NCBI GenBank assembly: GCA_039090855.1
Contig: CM077034.1
Span: forward strand, 222,358,331-222,422,330
From: Macrothele yani
Taxonomy: Eukaryota > Arthropoda > Arachnida > Araneae > Macrothelidae
Length of the DNA stretch: 64,000 nt
Direction of reading: 5' to 3'
The notes beneath the pieces were generated by a model, which worked only from the letters and a program-made list of their open reading frames with translations, had not been told where the DNA came from and made no database searches. Positions 44,401 to 53,053 of this stretch are shown in pieces. Numbering within the stretch: position 1 is the first letter of the stretch; every line of letters starts with the position of its first letter. Made by a program: the position numbers and the translations under genes.

Positions 44401-47400
44401 AAGGGGGAGATGATGTAACGTACCAGGAGATGTGACGTACCTGCCCGAAGGACGCACACGACATAAAGGCAGATAGGAATCAGAATAAAACGTCCACGTA
44501 GCTCAATTGGTAGAGCGACTTATTCCGGAATGAGGGGATCCGGGTTCGAATCCTGGCGTGGACAGAAATGACGGAGAAATTTACTTCGTTATAATGGCGC
44601 CCGAACTATCCGGATGACCCGGCCGTTCAAAATCTCGCATTGGTGTGATGTTATTTCCACACCGCGAGATAGGAAAAATAAGAGAATCCTTTCTCCAGCA
44701 CTTAAAAGAAAAAAAATCGGGGGAGATGATGTAACGTGCCAGGAGATGTGACGTACATGCCCGAAGGACGCACACGACATAAAGGCAGATAGGAATCAGA
44801 ATAAAACGTCCACGTAGCTCAATTGGTAGAGCGACTTATTCCGGAATGAGGGGATCCGGGTTCGAATCCTGGCGTGGACAGAAATGACGGAGAAATTTAC
44901 TTCGTTATAATGGCACCCGAACTATCCGGATGACCCGGCCGTTCAAAATCTCGCATTGGTGTGATGTTATTTCAACACCGCGAGATAGGAAAAATAAGAG
45001 AATCCTTTCTCCAGCACTTAAAAAAAAAAAAAAAAAATAAGGGGGAGATGATGTAACGTACCAGGAGATGTGACGTACCTGCCCGAAGGACGCACACGAC
45101 ATAAAGGCAGATAGGAATCAGAATAAAACGTCCACGTAGCTCAATTGGTAGAGCGACTTATTCCGGAATGAGGGGATCCGGGTTCGAATCCTGGCGTGGA
45201 CAGAAATGACGGAGAAATTTACTTCGTTATAATGGCGCCCGAACTATCCGAATGACCCGGCCGTTCAAAATCTCGTATTGGTGTGATGTTATTTCAACAC
45301 CGCGCGATAGGAAAAATAAGAGAATCCTTTCTCCAGCACTTAAAAAAAAAAAAAATAAGGGGGAGATGATGTAACGTACCAGGAGATGTGACGTACCTGC
45401 CCGAAGGACGCACACGACATAAAGGCAGATAGGAATCAGAATAAAACGTCCACGTAGCTCAATTGGTAGAGCGACTTATTCCGGAATGAGGGGATCCGGG
45501 TTCGAATCCTGGCGTGGACAGAAATGACGGAGAAATTTACTTCGTTATAATGGCGCCCGAACTATCCGAATGACCCGGCCGTTCAAAATCTCGCATTGGT
45601 GTGATGTTATTTCAACACCGCGAGATAGGAAAAATAAGAGAATCCTTTCTCCAGCACTTAAAAAAAAAAAAATAAGGGGGAGATGATGTAACGTACCAGG
45701 AGATGTGACGTACCTGCCCGAAGGACGCACACGACATAAAGGCAGATAGGAATCAGAATAAAACGTCCACGTAGCTCAATTGGTAGAGCGACTTATTCCG
45801 GAATGAGGGGATCCGGGTTCGAATCCTGGCGTGGACAGAAATGACGGAGAAATTTACTTCGTTATAATGGCGCCCGAACTATCCGAATGACCCGGCCGTT
45901 CAAAATCTCGCATTGGTGTGATGTTATTTCAACACCGCGAGATAGGAAAAATAAGAGAATCCTTTCTCCAGCACTTAAAAAAAAAAAAAATAAGGGGGAG
46001 ATGATGTAACGTACCAGGAGATGTGACGTACCTGCCCGAAGGACGCACACGACATAAAGGCAGATAGGAATCAGAATAAAACGTCCACGTAGCTCAATTG
46101 GTAAAGCGACTTATTCCGGAATGAGGGGATCCGGGTTCGAATCCTGGCGTGGACAGAAATGACGGAGAAATTTACTTCGTTATAATGGCGCCCGAACTAT
46201 CCGGATGACCCGGCCGTTCAAAATCTCGCATTGGTGTGATGTTATTTCCACACCGCGAGATAGGAAAAATAAGAGAATCCTTTCTCCAGCACTTAAAAGA
46301 AAAAAAAATCGGGGGAGATGATGTAACGTACCAGGAGATGTGACGTACATGCCCGAAGGACGCACACGACATAAAGGCAGATAGGAATCAGAATAAAACG
46401 TCCACGTAGCTCAATTGGTAGAGCGACTTATTCCGGAATGAGGGGATCCGGGTTCGAATCCTGGCGTGGACAGAAATGACGGAGAAATTTACTTCGTTAT
46501 AATGGCGCCCGAACTATCCGGATGACCCGGCCGTTCAAAATCTCGCATTGGTGTGATGTTATTTCAACACCGCGAGATAGGAAAAATAAGAGAATCCTTT
46601 CTCCAGCACTTAAAAAAAAAAAAAAAATAAGGGGGAGATGATGTAACGTACCAGGAGATGTGACGTACCTGCCCGAAGGACGCACACGACATAAAGGCAG
46701 ATAGGAATCAGAATAAAACGTCCACGTAGCTCAATTGGTAGAGCGACTTATTCCGGAATGAGGGGATCCGGGTTCGAATCCTGGCGTGGACAGAAATGAC
46801 GGAGAAATTTACTTCGTTATAATGGCGCCCGAACTATCCGAATGACCCGGCCGTTCAAAATCTCGCATTGGTGTGATGTTATTTCAACACCGCGAGATAG
46901 GAAAAATAAGAGAATCCTTTCTCCAGCACTTAAAAAAAAAAAAAAAAAAATAAGGGGGAGATGATGTAACGTACCAGGAGATGTGACGTACCTGCCCGAA
47001 GGACGCACACGACATAAAGGCAGATAGGAATCAGAATAAAACGTCCGCGTAGCTCAAATGGTAGAGTGACTTATTCCGGAATGAGGGGATCCGGGTTCGA
47101 ATCCTGGCGTGGACAGAAATGACGGAGAAATTTACTTCGTTATAATGGCGCGCCCGAACTATCCGGATGACCCGGCCGTTCAAAATCTCGCATTGGTGTG
47201 ATGTTATTTCAACACCGCGAGATAGGAAAAATAAGAGAATCCTTTCTCCAGCACTTAAAAAAAAAAAAATAAGGGGGAGATGATGTAACGTATCAGGAGA
47301 TGTGACGTACATGCCCGAAGGACGCACACGACATAAAGGCAGATAGGAATCAGAATAAAACGTCCGCGTAGCTCAACTGGTAGAGTGACTTATTCCGGAA

Positions 47401-47466
47401 TGAGGGGATCCGGGTTCGAATCCTGGCGTGGCAGAAATGACGGAGACATTTACTTCGTTGTACTGT

Positions 47467-48060
47467 AAAGTGTTCTTCGTGAGAAGAAGCAGATACCTGT
47501 GCCATTGTTTTATAACAGGGTCAAGAGAAAAAATTTTTTACTATGTACAAAATCTTGTAGCATTATGTTAAGTGAGTTTTTTTATATTCAATAGAGTAAG
47601 GAATAAATCTAGTTTCACTTGTTTCTGTGCCATAATTCTTAATTGTTACTTATTTATTTGGTTGTTTATGTTCTATATTTTTGTATAAATCGGAAAAGGT
47701 CGTTAGACACTATCACATTAAAGTTACGTGTTTTGCATGTGTGAGAGTGAAGCATTTCAAAGAGGCTGGCCTTAGTTGTCTAAAAGAATAAAATTTGCGT
47801 AATATATTCAATTTTGGCGCAACTGTTTTGTAGTACTTTCTATTGGTATAAAATTAGGGCAACTATTTCAATTAATTACAACAAGCACATTTGTGTTACA
47901 CGCAGCAAAAAGTGCAATAGTTTTGGTTTTGCGTAAAATACCTGTAGGTTCCAAAGAATTTTAATTATTAAAACGCCTGTAAAGCCTAATAAATAATATG
48001 GAATTAAAAAATTGAGTAATTCAGGGCTCATAGATTTTCGCAAAAGGGCCTCGAAGAGAT
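47467..48060. other. No gene seen
   Basis: AT-rich. tttt at 47508-47511 is the first Pol III-type termination signal downstream of the main array on its sense strand. Confidence 0.5.
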
Positions 48061-48129
48061 TTTGCATCGTAAATTTCTGCCGATGTGTGAGGAAATGCTG
48101 GATTGCGAGATTTTCCGGAACGCCACTGA

Positions 48130-48242
48130 TTCTCTCTCTCCCTTTCCAGGAACCAGTGGCCCTAAATTAGGGACGGGCAACTACTTTATTGCCCATTGAG
48201 TTACTCAAGGTGGTCGCTAAGCCTTCAATAAAAAAAAAAAAC
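48130..48242 (+). mobile_element. SINE-A, 5'-truncated
   Basis: It keeps the body (ccctaaattagggacggg) and 3' domain with the A tail. The tRNA-derived head is absent. Confidence 0.8.
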
Positions 48243-48269
48243 AACAACAGAAAAACCAAGTAGCCCACC

Positions 48270-48450
48270 CTGAGAATCTAAGGAAGTTGCAATTAGCCAA
48301 TAGCTGAGCTTTATCGCAACATGACGTCACTTCCCTTCGCTTCTGTAAAGAAAGTCTCACCTGCAATCCCTGCAAGAACGCAGATGAATCTGCTCTCAAA
48401 TGCAGCAGCTTAAGAAAAGTAACGCCATATGTTTAAGGAAGTGACGTCAT
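48270..48450 (+). repeat. MITE-like dispersed repeat, copy 2
   Basis: Inverted copy of 15669-15831. The core at 48321-48450 is bounded by atgacgtcacttccc and ggaagtgacgtcat. Confidence 0.65.
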
Positions 48451-48971
48451 CCACTTTTGCTACCGTGAAACTTTACTGTCTGCGTCTAACCATTCTTTCG
48501 GAAATTTCTGTCATACACGACATTCTAATTATTGAAGTAACGTTGTTTAAACGTGAGCTACACAATTCATTTTACACATACTTCATTCTAAACAGACTGG
48601 TCTTTCACATACTCGTAAAAGATTATTTCATGGCAGCTAAATAAAACAACACACACACGAAGCAAAATGGCTGACAAATATGTTAATATCAAGGAAGTCA
48701 GAATAAGATATCTGCCACGCCCTCACCAAAAGAAAAGTACCGTTTTATCTGAACCCTGGGATATGTGGGAAAGCTATTAGTTTTCAAGGCTATTGTAATG
48801 CGTCTTTTGTTGTCCAAATCACATTCTTTCGTCGTTAATCTTTCTATATTTGCATCGTAAATTTCTGCCGATGTGTGAGGAAATGCTGGATTTATAATTT
48901 TTTTTAATTATTTTGAGGCAGCTTCGCAATTATATTCTGAATTGAAATACACGAAACTTTAGTACAAATTC

Positions 48972-49140
48972 TTTTTTTTTTTCTTTGGGTGTTTAACGAC
49001 TACGTGAGCAACTTGATGGGTTGTAAGCAGTCACCGGCCCCTAATTTAGGGTCACTCTTGCCAGGGAAGGGGGAGAGCTTGTGCCAGAAGACAAACACAG
49101 CATCCATGCCTGACTGGGGGTTCGAACCAGGACGGGGCTG
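48972..49140 (-). mobile_element. SINE-A, minus, truncated
   Basis: Reverse-oriented 3' domain and body, with B box ggttcgaaccagg on the complementary strand. The A-box end is missing. It abuts a mariner remnant. Confidence 0.8.
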
Positions 49141-49199
49141 TAGGTCATTTTCATTCTCCCACTTGCAGGATTGCACTTCGCAGACCCACATTCTGCCAC

Positions 49200-49340
49200 C
49201 TCTCCGCCTTCTTTAAGACCCTTAAAACATTGAAATGTTTGCACCGCTGACTGAGCGTTATCTCCACAAACTGTTCTTAACATGTCGTGTGTTTCAGAGC
49301 GACTTCTCCCCGCTTTATGCAAAACTTGATGCCGATCTTT
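49200..49340 (-). pseudogene. Mariner HTH remnant
   Basis: The minus-strand sequence includes SETHDMLRTVCGDNAQS and VQTFQCFKGLKEGGE, an HTH_48-type mariner N-terminal domain. There is no catalytic core. It is colinear with 23580-23720, including non-coding flank through about 49440. Confidence 0.65.
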
Positions 49341-49452
49341 TCTGTATTCTTTGTTTTTCTTGAATTTTTTTCAGCCCTATGAATTTCTGGCTGCAATTTG
49401 TGTGTTCTTCGCTAAGTAACACTAGCAAGACAGATGAAGAAACTGGAAATAC

Positions 49453-49590
49453 GGTCCCGAAGGCCATGTTGTCAGAGGCTCTGACTAGTCGTCCGTGACG
49501 GACTCGGGTTCGGATCCCGGATAAGGCATGGGTGGGGTGTTGGTTATAAGACATTGGCTCTGTACCCTGCCTGGAGCTTGTGGTCAAACC
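49453..49590 (+). mobile_element. SINE-A, degenerate
   Basis: The head (gttgtcagaggctctgac...gtccgtgacgg) and B box gggttcggatccc are followed by aaggcatgggtg. It is the uninterrupted counterpart of the SINE split by the LTR-like copy at 24114-24566. Confidence 0.65.
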
Positions 49591-49592
49591 GC

Positions 49593-49932
49593 GAATGCCC
49601 TAGTGGTCAAAGTCCGTGACTGCCACGGGGAAACCTCATATTCGATCCCAGGCAGGTACGAACGCTCGAACCCCTAAATATCCACTTTGCGTCGGATGGG
49701 CACGTTAAGCCGTCGAACCCCTGGAACTGCCCCCCCGGTAATAAATAAGGGCGTCTTCCTCCCTGTCACTTTCCTATCGGTCACTCCAGCCTAAATCTCC
49801 TAGCTTCCTCTTTCTAAGGGTTCTTTCAGACCTGGGGTCAGACACTCCCTTCCTAAAATCCTCTACATATGATCTGATCTTTATAGCCCATTGAGTTGAT
49901 GGTTATCGTTAGACTCCAATAGAAAGAGGAAA
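49593..49932 (+). mobile_element. SINE-B ending in a SINE-A-like tail
   Basis: The tRNA-like head (gaatgccctagtggtcaaag; B box near 49651) and central domain (tgcgtcggatgggcacgtta) define SINE-B. The last ~45 bp (tatagcccattgagttg, then gttatcgttagactccaat) match the 3' domain of SINE-A. Confidence 0.75.
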
Positions 49933-50425
49933 AAAGAGCATTGTAAGTAAGAAACGAAAAAGGGTTTTACGCTGAAGGTCAAGTTAATGTTTGCTGACAA
50001 AAAGTTTGAACTTCCAAAGTAGAACAAGGGCAAATCACTGCCAAACGATGTAAACCCAGCGGGTCGTATCGCAACCGTTACTGAGGGTATATGTAGCCAA
50101 AATGATGGTAATTAGAATTAGAAAAATATGGCTTCTAATATGAAAGAAATGGAGAAAAGAAGTGAAAAGTTATAGTCATTGGTACTGGAGCGACGAATGG
50201 AAGTAATAAGCTACCTACGTATTAAGATGGTTTTACAACACGGGGAGCGGCGGAGATGGGGGGAGGGGGCGACGTGCGTACTCATGATTTTAGGTGATTT
50301 TTAAGTTAGCGAAAAAATCAGTGTTCAAGAGGAGATGAGTATTTAATTTATTTAATTACTTCTCGCAACAAATAACAGTAGCCATGGTTTGACACATTGT
50401 TTCGAAACAGAGGGACTCAGGGTTA

Positions 50426-52965
50426 GTTGGTTGGTTGGTTGGTTATTAGATTTTATTGGCGCAAGGGCCATGGTTGGCCAAAGAGCGCCAGACACAAGAC
50501 AAACAGACAAAATTAAAAAACGGGGCATAAATCGCAAAATCTGGCTGACCAAGTAAAACCGAACCACGAGTACGAAGGAAGGGCCAAAAAAGACAATGAA
50601 ACAAACAGTATGAAAAACATAGTACAATGGTGAGAAACAATCCGATTAAGTAAAACTGAGGAATGAGAATGATAAAACACATTACGAAATCGAACACAAC
50701 TACACATAGGATGAGTCACTCTCCTCCCCCACACACTCCAATATAATGCTGGCCGAGGGCGAGGACGAACTGTCACTATCCTCCCCCCGATGTTCCTCTA
50801 TAATGTTGGTTGAGGGTGGGGACCTTGCTGAGTCCGAGACAGTTGCAATGTTGGTCAGGTGGACCGCGACAGTTAGATGGACACTGCACACCTTTGCGGA
50901 TTGAGGGCCGGGTCTCCAGCACGTGCAGGCTGTCTGCTGGGAACCGGAAGAGTCGGTCGTCTTCAAAAGAGAAGGCGCAGACTCAGCTGGTCGAATAAGC
51001 TGGAGCTCGGGGAAATCCCCCTGTGTCGCTTGTTCAACTGTAGATCGCTTGGCAAGTGCGGCGAGAGCTACAGGGCGCGGAACAAAGGGCTGCACGGGTT
51101 GCGGCAGAGACTGAACCACTGCGGCAAAAGTACGCTGTCGGTTGGTGGGTATACCCAACTTGGCCTTGGCAGCAGGGTACGAGAGGCCTTCCAGGGTCTT
51201 GAGGCGCTGGATCGCCATCTCGTCCTTCCATTTCATACAGTTGCGGGAGTAAGCTGCATGGGCCTCACCACAGTTAACACAGCAGGCCGTAGAAGTGCAA
51301 CCATCCCCGTCATGTTCACTGGAGCCACAATTTGCGCAACGAGCGGAACTCTTACAGAAACGTTGGGAATGCCCGTACCTCTGGCACCTGAAACAGCGCA
51401 GAGGACTGGGAATGTACGGGCGAACTCCACAGACCAAGTAGCCAGCCTTGATTTCGGTCGGAACTTTCGGGGAGTTAAAAGTCAAGATTACATTTTTAGA
51501 CTTAATCAAGGAACCATCGCGCCGGAACATCATACGACGAGCAGCAATAACACCTTGATCTGCAAGTTCAGTCACCAATTCGTCTTCACTGCATGGCAAG
51601 AGATCAAACTCCGAAATAACACCCCGAGAGGTGTTAAGAAACGGGTGAGGTGTCACTTTTACAGGAATGCCTTGAAGTCTAGTGAGGTGCAGAAAAGTGT
51701 TACTCTGAGAAACACTGCAAGTTTGGACAAGCAGGTTCCCAGAGCGAAGCTTCCTCACAGACTTCAAGGGGCCAACCGCAGCGTCCAAAGCTTTAGAAAT
51801 GAAAAAGGAAGATCTGGTGGACAGTCTCTCATTCGGATCGATGGATTCTACAAGTAAGTGTGTAGCATGCGTAGTCACAGCAATCGAGGGGAGACGACGC
51901 TTCGGAGCGACTGGTACAGCTGCCGAAGAAGAGGTTCCACATTCTTGGTCCAGGTCATGGTCTAAAGACCGTTTAAGGGTATGAGACTTGGTAGGTTGAG
52001 AAGACGAAGGAGAGTCGGTGTCAACGATCAGTTTCTCAGGTGACTTAAATTTGGAGTTTTTGTTCTTGTGTTTACCCATGGAAAAAAGGAGGAAGATTCG
52101 TCTGCAGACTACTCCACCCACCACCGAGCCCTACAAGGGAGAACTGGAGGTCTGCAAGCCAAGAAAATGACGCTGGACACAGTTCTGGAGCTTATACTTT
52201 GCATATATAGTCCGTTGGCTGTGATCACACGCACTCGGCGGACACTTCGGCCTCCGGGTACCGTCATGCCAACGCCTTTGGCATGATCCCACAGCCCCCG
52301 GGCTCACCCTGCCGTGCTATACGACAAAAAAGCCGCTAAAGCCCTGCACACAACTTGGTACAAGACTTCTGACTACAGGTGGGTTAGTCTCTAGCCTCCC
52401 GTTTACAGCGAAGCCGGGGTCGAAGAGGAGTGTTGGTACACAGGAGGCACTTAACCGGTCTCCTGCGACCTCAGCCGCCAGACATCCCATTTCCGCCTCA
52501 CGGGTCTCCGCACGCGGCAAACATGCAGGTAGGTCTAGCACCCAAACCAGCTAAAAGGAAAAAAGAAATCCAAAGAAGACAAATCCTGGAAGGGGACCTG
52601 AACGGAATCTCAGCAACCTACGAACTGAGCGGTTAATATAATACAGTTAGTGGTGGAGGGTAACAAAACCACAAGACCGGGGTGTTAGTACATAACGTGG
52701 TAGCGATTAGGTAGAGTAAACAACACGGGCAACTAGCCAGTGGAGAAAATAAATAAAAACAAAAAAGCGAGACACAAGACCAGCTCGGGATCGTGGGGCC
52801 GCGACTCCCCAACAGCTGGATGAACAGCCGTCCCTGCAAACACCAACAGCACCAAAACAAAAAACAGGCGGTGGCATGACATCAGATGTTGACCAGTCAC
52901 AAGGTCAGCTCGGGCCGTGGGGGCGCCGCTCCCCAAATAACTGGAAAACCAGTTATCCCCGTGCG
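50426..52965 (-). mobile_element. ORF1-only non-LTR retrotransposon with target-site duplication
   Basis: 2540-bp insertion flanked by gggactcagggtta at 50412-50425 and 52966-52979. On the minus strand it comprises about 890 bp of 5' leader, an ORF1 gene and a ~270-bp 3' untranslated region. That region ends in aataaaatc and an AACC repeat tail (50426-50444). There is no endonuclease or reverse-transcriptase frame. The target-site duplication spans the whole unit, so it appears to have moved in this shortened form. Confidence 0.9.
50700..52079 (-). CDS. ORF1 (gag-like) protein of a Jockey/I-type LINE
   Basis: 459 codons from ATG at 52079 (MGKHKNKNSK, in a good ccATGG context); 15 more codons are open upstream. 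The N terminus is basic and Ser/Pro-rich. An RRM-like middle follows at about residues 115-215 (GNLLVQTCSVSQ...ILTFNSP). Three zinc knuckles come next at about 228-281: CFRCQRYGHSQRFC, CANCGSSEHDGDGC and CVNCGEAHAAYSRNC. The Ala/Pro-rich C-terminal part ends at the stop at 50700. Such proteins bind the element RNA and act as nucleic-acid chaperones in the RNP. There are no stops or frameshifts, so the frame may have been maintained. ORF2 is absent, so enzymes must come from another copy. Confidence 0.9.
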   Translation of the reverse strand: MGKHKNKNSKFKSPEKLIVDTDSPSSSQPTKSHTLKRSLDHDLDQECGTSSSAAVPVAPKRRLPSIAVTTHATHLLVESIDPNERLSTRSSFFISKALDAAVGPLKSVRKLRSGNLLVQTCSVSQSNTFLHLTRLQGIPVKVTPHPFLNTSRGVISEFDLLPCSEDELVTELADQGVIAARRMMFRRDGSLIKSKNVILTFNSPKVPTEIKAGYLVCGVRPYIPSPLRCFRCQRYGHSQRFCKSSARCANCGSSEHDGDGCTSTACCVNCGEAHAAYSRNCMKWKDEMAIQRLKTLEGLSYPAAKAKLGIPTNRQRTFAAVVQSLPQPVQPFVPRPVALAALAKRSTVEQATQGDFPELQLIRPAESAPSLLKTTDSSGSQQTACTCWRPGPQSAKVCSVHLTVAVHLTNIATVSDSARSPPSTNIIEEHRGEDSDSSSSPSASIILECVGEESDSSYV

Positions 52966-53053
52966 GGGACTCAGGGTTAACTAATTGTGAATGAAAAGCA
53001 GAAAAATGATATGCAATGTTCTCACTCATGGCTTTCCTCCTACGTAGAAAATA

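Larger units (their letters stand above)
32094..47432 (+). tRNA. 49 tRNA-like cassettes in the main TRIM array
   Basis: One 72-bp cassette lies at positions 79-150 of each 180-bp LTR; the first is 32094-32165 and the last 47362-47432 (one-base deletion in the acceptor). Consensus parts: acceptor gtccacg/cgtggac, D arm gctcaattggtagagc with A box, T arm ccgggttcgaatcctgg with B box. The anticodon arm cttattccggaatgag has a 6-base loop or ccgg tetraloop, so it does not look decoding-competent. Units at both ends and one near 36530 have gtccgcg and a D arm with aaatgg instead. The parent tRNA could not be identified. Confidence 0.75.
30875..47462 (+). mobile_element. TRIM array 3: 48 interiors, 49 LTRs, with a nested insertion
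   Basis: Main array. The outer limits are tgtaacg at 30875 and cgttgta at 47462, flanked by ctgt at 30871-30874 and 47463-47466. The first LTR is interrupted after 40 bp by the inverted element 30915-32051. From 32052 to 47462 the units repeat head to tail at 314-323 bp. By tRNA-like cassette there are 49 LTRs separated by 48 interiors. Length differences are mostly in the A-run before the purine tract. Most interior units are near-identical. No protein is encoded: the ~60-aa open frames seen on the minus strand in nearly every unit are by-products. Confidence 0.95.
48061..48892. repeat. 44-bp direct repeats bounding a 744-bp segment
   Basis: The same 44 bases, beginning tttgcatcgtaaatttctgc, occur at 48061-48104 and 48849-48892. 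The intervening segment holds a SINE-A fragment and the MITE-like repeat. Most of the rest of that segment (48460-48848) shows nothing recognisable. Confidence 0.9.

Noticed and set aside
32191..47327. Dozens of ~60-aa minus-strand open frames, one or two per TRIM unit
   Set aside because: They recur only because the unit recurs, lie antisense to the tRNA-like cassette and interior, differ with A-run length and carry no domain.
19626..47432. Functional tRNA gene cluster
   Set aside because: A and B boxes are good, but the anticodon loop has six bases and the cassette is always in the same place inside an LTR. I call it tRNA-like.
32052..47462. CRISPR-like regular array
   Set aside because: The whole ~318-bp unit repeats, there are no unique spacers, and the structure is that of an LTR element in a eukaryote.
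48061..48892. Reading the 44-bp direct repeats as LTRs
   Set aside because: No TG...CA ends, primer-binding site or purine tract, and the interior is a patchwork of other repeats.
50877..51857. 326-codon plus-strand open frame
   Set aside because: Antisense shadow of the LINE ORF1 gene, whose zinc knuckles fix the real strand.
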